Source of the DNA: Planctomycetes bacterium UBA1146
Lineage (GTDB): Bacteria; Planctomycetota; UBA8108; UBA1146
Reading direction: 5' to 3'
Assembly: GCA_002311345.1 (NCBI GenBank)
Contig: DCAA01000036.1
Coordinates: forward strand, 46,395-53,398
DNA length: 7,004 nt
Shown here piece by piece: positions 1 through 5,872 of this stretch. The position numbers were made by a program, and so were the translations under genes. The first letter of the stretch is position 1. Each line of letters begins with the position of its first letter. The notes under the pieces were generated by a model. The model saw nothing but the letters and a program-made list of their open reading frames with translations. It searched no databases and was not told the DNA's origin.

Positions 1-570
1 CGGCGCGACACCGACATACACAGTGACCTCGACGAGGGCGATGGCGGGGTTGAGACACTGCTTTGCATCGCAGGCCTGGTAGGTGATGTCGACCAACACC
101 TTGCGCGGTCCATCCGCTGCACCTTCGGGAACCCTGAGCGGGATCTTGAACTCGACGTTTCCCTCGTGTTCGAGAAGAAGCCCTCCGATCAGTTCATCTT
201 CTCGCTCGTGCGGAGACGGTTCCTGGATCTCTCCGGGCATCTCGAGATCTCCGGAGGAAGTGACGTACATCGTGGTCGGGACACCGAGTTCCGGGTCCAT
301 GTCGAAACCGTAGATATGCCAGCCACGATCGATCTTGGCGACGACGGTGATCACGACCTCTGTACCGGGACGGGCACCGCTGACATCTTCGGCCGAGAAG
401 GTAACTGGACTATCTTCTCGACCAAGACCATCGAGCGCAGCGAGTTCAAAGGGATCTTGCGCCACGAGTGAGTTCGATCCCCACGCGCAACCGATCCCGA
501 TCACCGAGATCAAGAGCCACAACAGAGAAACCTTTCGGCGATTCCCGCAGGCGTGAAAGCACTCGTTCAT
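1..570 (-). CDS. DsbD N-terminal-domain (thiol:disulfide interchange) protein, exported; C-terminus beyond left edge
   Basis: The 190 visible residues match the periplasmic alpha domain of DsbD, which takes electrons from the DsbD membrane domain and reduces periplasmic disulfides. Visible marks are the GWHIY motif (residues 83-87), typical of the immunoglobulin-like fold, and the redox pair in YQACDAKQCLNP (C167 and C172). The CX4C spacing is that of many DsbD-like proteins; E. coli DsbD has CX5C. The N-terminus is a Sec signal: basic residues at 11-13, a hydrophobic stretch at about 14-28 and a likely cleavage after LVA (A37). C28 lies in a poor lipobox (GIGC), so a lipoprotein is possible but less likely. 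The ATG at 570 overlaps the upstream glutaredoxin stop as ATGA, which implies translational coupling. The gene is cut by the window edge, so it is unknown whether the membrane and thioredoxin domains follow or whether this is a stand-alone alpha domain. Confidence 0.85.
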   Translation of the reverse strand, partial: MNECFHACGNRRKVSLLWLLISVIGIGCAWGSNSLVAQDPFELAALDGLGREDSPVTFSAEDVSGARPGTEVVITVVAKIDRGWHIYGFDMDPELGVPTTMYVTSSGDLEMPGEIQEPSPHEREDELIGGLLLEHEGNVEFKIPLRVPEGAADGPRKVLVDITYQACDAKQCLNPAIALVEVTVYVGVAP

Positions 571-848
571 TTACTCGATCCGTTCTCGATGCCAAGCGCC
601 GAGAGAATCTCTTCGGCGGGGAAAGGCCCCCCTCCGGGGGTATATGCGCGGATCCACTGATCATCGATGACGAGGAAGGGGATCCCTTTTTTGCCGGTCG
701 TGGTCTCGAGCAGTTCCGCGGCAGCAGGATCCTGGGAGATGTCGACCTTTTCGTAGACCACATCGAGGTCATCGAGAAAGCGAATCGCTCGAGTGCAGTC
801 AGGACACCAGGAGGCGCTATAGAGTTGAATCTGGGCGTTTTCTGACAT
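567..848 (-). CDS. Glutaredoxin-like thiol-disulfide oxidoreductase (CPDC active site)
   Basis: A complete 93-residue cytoplasmic protein of the glutaredoxin/thioredoxin fold, the usual size for a single-domain glutaredoxin. It opens with a beta strand leading to SASWCPDC (C15 and C18), the dithiol active site. The cis-proline loop is at GIPFLVID (P57), followed by the GGG turn (72-74) of the glutathione-binding region. WCPDC is typical of small bacterial glutaredoxin family proteins close to NrdH/mycoredoxin rather than classical CPYC glutaredoxin, so the electron donor (glutathione, thioredoxin reductase or another thiol) cannot be told. The start at ATG 848 is chosen because a GGAAGGGAA ribosome binding site precedes it and homology begins immediately; the open frame runs further upstream but through non-conserved sequence. 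The stop overlaps the start of the DsbD-like gene by 4 bp, which suggests linked work in thiol redox balance. Confidence 0.9.
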   Translation of the reverse strand: MSENAQIQLYSASWCPDCTRAIRFLDDLDVVYEKVDISQDPAAAELLETTTGKKGIPFLVIDDQWIRAYTPGGGPFPAEEILSALGIENGSSK

Positions 849-867
849 GGTTCCCTTCCGGGCCGGG

Positions 868-896
868 ATTTTATCACGGGCCTTTCCCGGTGGCGA
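868..896 (-). promoter_or_regulatory. Candidate sigma-70-type promoter for the glutaredoxin-DsbD unit
   Basis: On the minus strand, TCGCCA (891-896) and TAAAAT (868-873) are 17 bp apart, and the second box is preceded by TG as in an extended -10 (TGATAAAAT). They match the E. coli consensus at 4/6 and 5/6 positions. A start near 860 would leave a short leader carrying the ribosome binding site. The match was made by eye and planctomycete promoters are not well defined, so this is tentative. Confidence 0.35.
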
Positions 897-902
897 TACG
901 CC

Positions 903-931
903 TTGCTTGGATGACCGAGCCCCAGTCGAAT
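903..931 (+). promoter_or_regulatory. Weak candidate promoter for kdsA
   Basis: TTGCTT (903-908) and TCGAAT (926-931) stand 17 bp apart, matching the consensus at only 3/6 and 4/6 positions. The placement is sensible, since transcription would begin near 938, just ahead of the inverted repeat at 945-963. The individual boxes are weak and could be chance. Confidence 0.2.
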
Positions 932-944
932 ACCCTGACGATCC

Positions 945-963
945 GGGAACCTGCCAGGTTCCC
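945..963. repeat. Perfect 19-bp inverted repeat in the kdsA leader region
   Basis: The arms GGGAACCTG (945-953) and CAGGTTCCC (955-963) are perfect reverse complements around a single central base (954). The dyad ends 38 bp before the kdsA ATG, inside the 153-bp divergent intergenic region. It could be a DNA operator bound by a dimeric regulator, or in RNA a 7-bp stem with a TGCCA loop in the kdsA 5' leader. It is followed by CATTTTCG rather than a clean T run, and no plus-strand gene lies upstream of it in the window, so an intrinsic terminator is less likely. Confidence 0.6.
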
Positions 964-986
964 CATTTTCGATTTCTCGTGACGTT

Positions 987-992
987 GAGGGG
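987..992 (+). promoter_or_regulatory. Ribosome binding site of kdsA
   Basis: GAGGGG lies 9 nt before the ATG at 1002. A second purine box, AGGAG at 995-999, is only 2 nt from the ATG and probably too close to act alone. Together they support 1002 as the start. Confidence 0.6.
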
Positions 993-1001
993 CCAGGAGT
1001 A

Positions 1002-1841
1002 ATGCTGACCTTCCGTGACCACTTCTCCATCTCAGGGCGCTCCTTTCCGGCACCCATCTGGATCCTTGGTCCTGATGTCATCGAAGACGAGGGATTCGCC
1101 CTCGAGGTCGCCCACGTCATCGCCGAAATCGCCAAGAACCGCGACCTCCCGGTGATTTACAAGGCCAGTTACGAGAAAGCCAATCGCTCTCGAGGCAGTT
1201 CCTTCCGTGGCCCCGGCATCGAACGCGGCCTGGAAGTTCTGGCCCGGATTCGCGAGGAAACGGGCCTCCCCGTCACCACGGACATCCACTCGGAAGAGCA
1301 GGCGAAATTAGCAGGAGAAATCGTCGACGTGTTGCAGATCCCCGCATTCCTGTGTCGGCAGAATTCCTTGCTGGAGGCAACCGCCGCCACGGGCCGTGTC
1401 GTCAACCTGAAGAAGGGCCAATTCCTCTCCCCCTGGGATGTCGCCTCCCGGGTAGAGGTGCTCCAGCAAGCAGGAGCTGTGGATGTCTGGGTGACCGAAC
1501 GAGGATCTTCCTTTGGATACCATCGTCTGGTCAACGATTTTCGTTCCATCCCCGAGACCCAGAAGAGCGGGGCGTGCCTCATCTTCGATGCCACCCACAG
1601 CGTTCAGACACCAGGGGGCCCGGATGGAATCTCGGGAGGAGAACGTCACTTCATCCCGGTGCTTGCTCGAGCCGCGGCTGCAGCGGGGGCTGATGGTTTC
1701 TTTCTGGAGGTCCACCCCGATCCAGACAAGGCACTCTGCGATGGACCCAACGCACTGCCTCTCAATCGACTCGATGAGTTCCTCCAGCACATCATCCCCA
1801 TCACCGAAGTGGTTCGAAAAATTCCTGACCTGACTCTCTGA
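1002..1841 (+). CDS. kdsA: 3-deoxy-8-phosphooctulonate synthase (KDO-8-phosphate synthase)
   Basis: A complete 279-residue protein (E. coli KdsA is 284). It condenses phosphoenolpyruvate with D-arabinose 5-phosphate to give KDO-8-phosphate, the committed step to KDO of the LPS inner core, in the cytoplasm. Family marks are KASYEKANRS and SFRGPG (substrate loops), TTDIH, VLQIPAFLCRQ, NLKKGQF, ERGSSFGY, FDATHSVQ, FLEVHPDP and CDGPNALPL. The His, Glu and Asp that bind metal in metal-dependent enzymes are present in the last three. The fourth position, Cys in metal enzymes and Asn in E. coli, appears to be Asp (D25 in LGPDVIED). The usual RQTD motif is RQNS here. These changes are unusual, but the rest of the core is intact, so the enzyme is probably active. 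Its presence indicates a Gram-negative outer membrane with KDO. A small unknown gene follows 93 bp downstream on the same strand. Confidence 0.95.
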   Translation: MLTFRDHFSISGRSFPAPIWILGPDVIEDEGFALEVAHVIAEIAKNRDLPVIYKASYEKANRSRGSSFRGPGIERGLEVLARIREETGLPVTTDIHSEEQAKLAGEIVDVLQIPAFLCRQNSLLEATAATGRVVNLKKGQFLSPWDVASRVEVLQQAGAVDVWVTERGSSFGYHRLVNDFRSIPETQKSGACLIFDATHSVQTPGGPDGISGGERHFIPVLARAAAAAGADGFFLEVHPDPDKALCDGPNALPLNRLDEFLQHIIPITEVVRKIPDLTL

Positions 1842-1934
1842 GTGTCAACGGCTCGACCCGATAGCGCAGTCCTGCTCGGGACTCGACGTGTGTCTGAAGA
1901 TGAGTCACCCTGCCCTGTCGAAACGAGGTAATGG

Positions 1935-2225
1935 ATGGATGGCATCTGCTGTGACCGCTGCGGAAAGGGACTGCTCCTCGATGAGGATGTCAGATACCAG
2001 GTACACATCATCGTACAGGCTGCTTACGATCCGATGGAAATCACCCGTGAAGATCTGCAGAAGACCTCTTCATCCACCTGGAAAGCTCTACTGGATCGCC
2101 TCGAAAATTTGACGGAGAAGGAAGCGCAGGACCAGGTTCACCGTGAGCTGCAGTTTGATCTCTGCCCACCCTGTCAGAAGTTGTATCTGGAAATGCCGCT
2201 GCCAGGACTTTCCGAAAGTCGGTAA
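1935..2225 (+). CDS. Small putative zinc-binding protein of unknown function (CxxC...CPPC)
   Basis: A 96-residue cytoplasmic protein with no signal peptide. Two cysteine knuckles, CDRC (C6, C9, with an extra C5) and CPPC (C77, C80), are 67 residues apart and could form one zinc site. Between them are a beta-rich segment (about 20-36, with AAYDPMEIT) and a helical acidic region (47-74). I recall similar small proteins beginning CDRCGK, with a YDP-EIT segment and a C-terminal CPxCQ, in planctomycetes; no function is known to me. Three ATGs overlap at 1931, 1935 and 1939; 1935 is the one in frame and has GAGG 6 nt upstream. It may be co-transcribed with kdsA, since no terminator is visible in the 93-bp gap. 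The last 52 bp overlap the 3' end of the convergent asparaginase gene. The gene is likely real; its function is unknown. Confidence 0.75.
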   Translation: MDGICCDRCGKGLLLDEDVRYQVHIIVQAAYDPMEITREDLQKTSSSTWKALLDRLENLTEKEAQDQVHRELQFDLCPPCQKLYLEMPLPGLSESR

Positions 2226-3250
2226 TTGCCGTCGATCTCGCCAGGATCCGGCACTTCCACCGTGATCTCTCCGACCACTCTACCCGCAACGTTTCGTACC
2301 TTCTGGGGTTGATCCTGAATCCACTGCTCCAGTGTCATCTCATCGATCCAGTGCAACCGATGGAGTAACCATGGAACCGCGTGGACCAGCCCACGATCAT
2401 TCCCATCGATGGATTTGATGACCAGCGAACCAGCCGGACCCCATATCGCCATCACTCCTTCAGCACCCTCCTTGGCTCTTAACTTCCCCCGGAGCAGGGA
2501 ACTCCAGCGCAACGGGAAGCGACCTTCGCCACTGAAGGCTTTTGGATGGGAATCGATGGCATCGTGAATCTGATCGACGCGATCGTGAAGTCCTGAGCGA
2601 TTCAAAAAATCTCGATCCACCAGGCGACGGAATGCGAGTGCCATCGAAGCGATCGGCACGTGATAGGTAGGTGCACCGCAACCATCGATGCCGAGCCTCG
2701 AAGGATCCAGGATCTCGCCGGTGAACAGTTCGAGGATGGCTCGAATTGATCTCTGAACGGGGTGTTGGGGTTCCAGGTAGCCCTCTGTGGGATAACCCTG
2801 GGCAACACAGGCCAGCAGCATCCCGGTGTGTTTACCTGAACAGTTGTTACAGGTCGCATCACACATCTCGCCTTCGGCCATGATCCTGTTGTGCTCGCTC
2901 CTGGAGAAAGGAGAATGGATTCCACACTTGAGATGGTCCACCGAGAGACCACCTCGAGCCAGAAGACCGTACACCAGATCGCGATGAATCCGTTCTCCGG
3001 AGTGGCTGGAGCAAATCACTGCCAGTTCTCGTGGAGTGATGGAAAAGGTTTCGAGAATTCCTTCCCGTAACAACGCCAGCGCCTGAAATGGTTTCGCAAC
3101 CGACCGGAGATAGGTTCCTCGATCAGCACAGCCAAAAAACAGGGTTGACCCATCGATCGGAGCGGCCACTGCCACTGCCTCGTGATGGGATTCATCACGA
3201 GATCCTCTGCCGACAACGGTTCTGATATTGGCAATGCCAGACTGACTCAA
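2174..3250 (-). CDS. L-asparaginase II family protein (Rhizobium-type asparaginase)
   Basis: A 358-residue protein of the asparaginase II family (Pfam Asparaginase_II), the thermolabile Rhizobium etli type, unrelated to E. coli AnsA/AnsB. It would hydrolyse asparagine to aspartate and ammonia in the cytoplasm; there is no signal peptide. Conserved features run in order: RG...ESHH (15-23), the SxxK pair in RSVAK (S50, K53), SSHSGE (81-86, S82), NNCSGKH (C137, K140), DGCGAPTY (C191) and a lysine before GAEGV (K260). These line up at constant offset with the catalytic Ser/Lys and metal-site Cys/Lys/Cys I recall for the R. etli enzyme, so activity is plausible. It starts at TTG with a GGAGG site 5 nt upstream, 20 nt after the stop of the HEAT-like gene, so it is probably the last gene of that operon. 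The last ~24 residues extend past the usual family end, and 52 bp overlap the convergent gene. Confidence 0.9.
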   Translation of the reverse strand: MSQSGIANIRTVVGRGSRDESHHEAVAVAAPIDGSTLFFGCADRGTYLRSVAKPFQALALLREGILETFSITPRELAVICSSHSGERIHRDLVYGLLARGGLSVDHLKCGIHSPFSRSEHNRIMAEGEMCDATCNNCSGKHTGMLLACVAQGYPTEGYLEPQHPVQRSIRAILELFTGEILDPSRLGIDGCGAPTYHVPIASMALAFRRLVDRDFLNRSGLHDRVDQIHDAIDSHPKAFSGEGRFPLRWSSLLRGKLRAKEGAEGVMAIWGPAGSLVIKSIDGNDRGLVHAVPWLLHRLHWIDEMTLEQWIQDQPQKVRNVAGRVVGEITVEVPDPGEIDGNYRLSESPGSGISRYNF

Positions 3251-3255
3251 AAAGG

Positions 3256-3260
3256 CCTCC
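3256..3260 (-). promoter_or_regulatory. Ribosome binding site that supports the TTG start of the asparaginase gene
   Basis: GGAGG on the minus strand ends 5 nt before TTG at 3250. No in-frame ATG lies near the conserved N-terminus (RG...ESHH begins at residue 15), so the strong site decides in favour of the rare TTG start. Confidence 0.75.
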
Positions 3261-3270
3261 GGTCCGGGAT

Positions 3271-5814
3271 CTAGTCCTGGCCTTCAGCCTCCTCGTCTGG
3301 AACGGGGAGCGGAGGCGAGGGAGATCTTTCCTTCCCACCACTGTCTGCTCGAGCCTCGAGTAAATCGAGACGCTCCCTCACATCGTCTCGCGCCGGGACC
3401 CTCTCCGCCAGTGTTCTCAAGGATCGAACCAGGGCAGGATCACTCTCGAGGGGGGGACGTTTCTCGATCCTCTTGAGCAGCCAATCCCAGGGATCCTCGG
3501 CCAATAACCTGTCGATGGGCGGATTTGCCTCCTGCAGGGCGATCCCTTCCAGATAGCCGCTGAAAGCCTCGGTGATCCGCTCCGTATCTCCCTGTGATAG
3601 AGCATCCTCGACCGCCAGACGACTCTCGATCTCGGTCGCCACTCCACGGATCTTCCAGGCGAAAATTTGTAAATCCGACGGCAGCGGCTCCTCTCCGAAC
3701 AGGCCGATGGAAGCAGTCACCTCGTCGAGGATCTCTCGCCATTTCTCAGTGGGAACTTGTTCAAGGACGAGTAGATCCGCAATCATTCCCTCGATGCGCA
3801 GAGACTGGAGCAAAATCCACTGCTCAAATCGTCCTGGGCTTCGCGTTCTGAGATCGGTCGGTTGTCCCTTGGCTTGCAACGCTTCCACTACACCGTCGCT
3901 ACGAATCGCTTGATCGTACCAAGGATAACGTTGCCCTGATTCTTCCATGAGCAAACGACGCACCAATCCCAGCGATGGATCGGTGGGAATCATTCCGATG
4001 ACGTCTGCCAGGGCGGTCGGGTACAGCGCATCGGAATCGGGAAGTTTCATCAAGATCTCGATGAATCCTACCAGGGAACGTGGGCCGCCAATTGACCGGA
4101 TCATCGTCAGCGCCGCTTTCCGTTCCGTCTCGGAATCCCCATCGTCTCCCAGGACCAATCTCGTCAGCAACGGAATCGCTTCCTCGACCCCGAGCCGCCC
4201 GATCCCGTTGATGGTCAGTGCCCGGATGTTGTCATCGGTCGAGTCCTGCAGAAGACCACCGTAATAGGCGAGAACCTTTTCCACCGCATCGTCCGGAATC
4301 TCCCCGAATACCAGCGTCTCCAGCACCGCTTCCTGCAACTCGGGTACCTCCTGGGCGATCGATCCGAGCAGATCCACGGTACGAGAAGTGCATCCGATCG
4401 CCCGTGAAGCTGCGATCAGACGCCGCAGTTCTCCGACATCCGTATCCTGCCCCCGGGCTGGACGGAATCGTTCGAGAGCATCATCGACTGCCCGTGCCAC
4501 CGGTGCACGCAACGTGGTCGCCATCTTCAGGGCTTCGCGCGCGATCCTCCTCTCTCCGTTTGCAGATCCGTGAATCAAACTATTGATTTGCTGCTTGAGA
4601 AGAGCAACCAGAACCTGATCTTCGCGGAATGAAGTCATGTGAGAGAGCGAGCCGAAGCAGGCAACTGCAAGTTCCTGGCGTTCGGCCAGTAAAAGAGTCA
4701 CATCGGGGTCATCAAGAAGGGTGATGATCTCCAGCAATCGATCCCGTACCGGAGTGAGCAACGTGCGCAATGCATCCGGTTCGATCCCGGAACCTTCCTT
4801 GTGTAATTCCCGAGCGAATCTACCGCACTCGATGATCGCAACGGAACGAACAGTTCCCGGTTCCGAGTCCCGCAAAGAATCGAGCAACCAGGACCTGTAT
4901 CGATTCGGAGCAACTTCACGCAGCAACCGATTCGCTCGTTCCCAGGTTTTCAGTTCTCGAGCCTGAGCGCTCTGGCGTTGACGCTCCAGGATGCCGCTGA
5001 TAATCGGCTGATCACGGTTGTCTTCCCACCACTGAACCAACTCGAGGTGTGACAGGTCTAGCCCCAAAAATGACGAAAGAGCCGCCACCAGCGCTACAGA
5101 AGACCCCTCCGGCTCCGAGGCCAGTCGCACGATCGCCACTTCCACCGTTCTCCTGGGATCCCTCGCTGCCAGGATCGGAAGCAGGCGAGTGATGAGCAGA
5201 GCATCCTTGCCCACCGATAACTCGGTGAGCAATCGCTCACGAATGCTCGGAGTGACAGACCAGACCCGCAAGTTGCTCTCGACCTCGGCCCGAAATGGCC
5301 AGTTGGCATCTTGCCTCAGCAGCACCAGCAAAATGGGGATTCCGTTACTATCGGATCGGATGAGGCGATCCTTGAGGATGGTACGGGTTCTTTCCGGATT
5401 CTGTTGGGATTGCTCGGTGAGCAAATCGAGCAGCAATGTTCCGATCCACTGGGGGGGATCTCCCGCCTCGATCCGGGACCCGAGCAGCGTCAGTGCCCTG
5501 ATCCAGTCTGCCGACTGCTCCGAAGCGAAATATCCGGTGACGTCCTGATGAAACTGCTCGTCTGGATCCTTCGGCAACTGCTCCTCGGCAACAGGATCCT
5601 GGAGCCCCTCCACCTCGGTTCCAAGATCGTTGGCCGGGATTTCCGATCCCGAATTATCCTGACCCGAGAGAACATTCGGCAGCGACACGGCGAGAATGAG
5701 AACGGCGATGAAGAGGGCAAGCAGCAATTGCTGAGAGGGCAACCGGCGAGAAGCGACCAGGAGGATCGTCCCCCCTTCAATGAACCGCGGCATCTTCAAT
5801 GACTGATCTCCCAT
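3271..5814 (-). CDS. Large membrane-anchored or exported HEAT-like repeat protein, function unknown
   Basis: An 847-residue protein that I cannot assign to a named family. After a 28-residue basic N-terminus comes a hydrophobic segment (about 29-47, LLLALFIAVLILAV), either a signal anchor or a long signal peptide, so the bulk would lie outside the cytoplasmic membrane. Residues 53-90 are acidic and probably flexible. The rest is alpha-helical. The clearest HEAT-like repeats are about 525-625 (IRALTINGIGRLGVEEAIPL, then ERKAALTMIRSIGG), with weaker helical repeats at 200-260 and 290-500. The C-terminal ~25 residues are Pro/Glu-rich and disordered. No catalytic motif is visible, so a scaffold or protein-binding role is the natural inference. 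ATG 5814 is chosen because a purine-rich GGGGAAG precedes it; the ATG at residue 8 has no well-spaced site. It lies between spoVG (58 bp upstream) and the asparaginase gene (20 bp downstream). Confidence 0.8.
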   Translation of the reverse strand: MGDQSLKMPRFIEGGTILLVASRRLPSQQLLLALFIAVLILAVSLPNVLSGQDNSGSEIPANDLGTEVEGLQDPVAEEQLPKDPDEQFHQDVTGYFASEQSADWIRALTLLGSRIEAGDPPQWIGTLLLDLLTEQSQQNPERTRTILKDRLIRSDSNGIPILLVLLRQDANWPFRAEVESNLRVWSVTPSIRERLLTELSVGKDALLITRLLPILAARDPRRTVEVAIVRLASEPEGSSVALVAALSSFLGLDLSHLELVQWWEDNRDQPIISGILERQRQSAQARELKTWERANRLLREVAPNRYRSWLLDSLRDSEPGTVRSVAIIECGRFARELHKEGSGIEPDALRTLLTPVRDRLLEIITLLDDPDVTLLLAERQELAVACFGSLSHMTSFREDQVLVALLKQQINSLIHGSANGERRIAREALKMATTLRAPVARAVDDALERFRPARGQDTDVGELRRLIAASRAIGCTSRTVDLLGSIAQEVPELQEAVLETLVFGEIPDDAVEKVLAYYGGLLQDSTDDNIRALTINGIGRLGVEEAIPLLTRLVLGDDGDSETERKAALTMIRSIGGPRSLVGFIEILMKLPDSDALYPTALADVIGMIPTDPSLGLVRRLLMEESGQRYPWYDQAIRSDGVVEALQAKGQPTDLRTRSPGRFEQWILLQSLRIEGMIADLLVLEQVPTEKWREILDEVTASIGLFGEEPLPSDLQIFAWKIRGVATEIESRLAVEDALSQGDTERITEAFSGYLEGIALQEANPPIDRLLAEDPWDWLLKRIEKRPPLESDPALVRSLRTLAERVPARDDVRERLDLLEARADSGGKERSPSPPLPVPDEEAEGQD

Positions 5815-5872
5815 GGAGAACTTCCCCGACTAAATTTCCCGAATCCTCAGGCCCACCGTCAGTTCTCAGGAT

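Noticed and set aside
446..1135. A 229-codon open frame on the minus strand across the glutaredoxin, the divergent region and the start of kdsA
   Set aside because: Its product is low-complexity, Arg/Ser/Pro-rich and without family resemblance. It is a shadow of glutaredoxin and kdsA, both clearly homologous to known proteins.
849..1308. Upstream in-frame extension of the glutaredoxin start (open frame to about 1022)
   Set aside because: The extra residues have no resemblance to the fold, cross the promoter region, and ATG 848 has its own ribosome binding site with homology starting at once.
1842..1934. Possible terminator or small gene between kdsA and the CxxC gene
   Set aside because: Only weak 5-bp stems (AGTCC/GGACT, CCCGA/TCGGG) without a T run are seen, and there is no open frame with a ribosome binding site.
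2206..2220. Short inverted repeat GACTTTC/GAAAGTC within the convergent overlap, considered as a two-way terminator
   Set aside because: The usable stem is only about five base pairs, there is no T run on either side, and it lies inside both coding regions.
5311..5802. A 163-codon open frame on the plus strand opposite the HEAT-like gene
   Set aside because: It has no recognisable motif, and the opposite strand carries a 2.5-kb open frame with good protein character and a ribosome binding site.
5815..5872. Possible promoter or hairpin between spoVG and the HEAT-like gene
   Set aside because: The ATCCT/AGGAT arms have an internal mismatch and no pair of -35/-10 boxes is convincing; the spacer is short enough for an operon.
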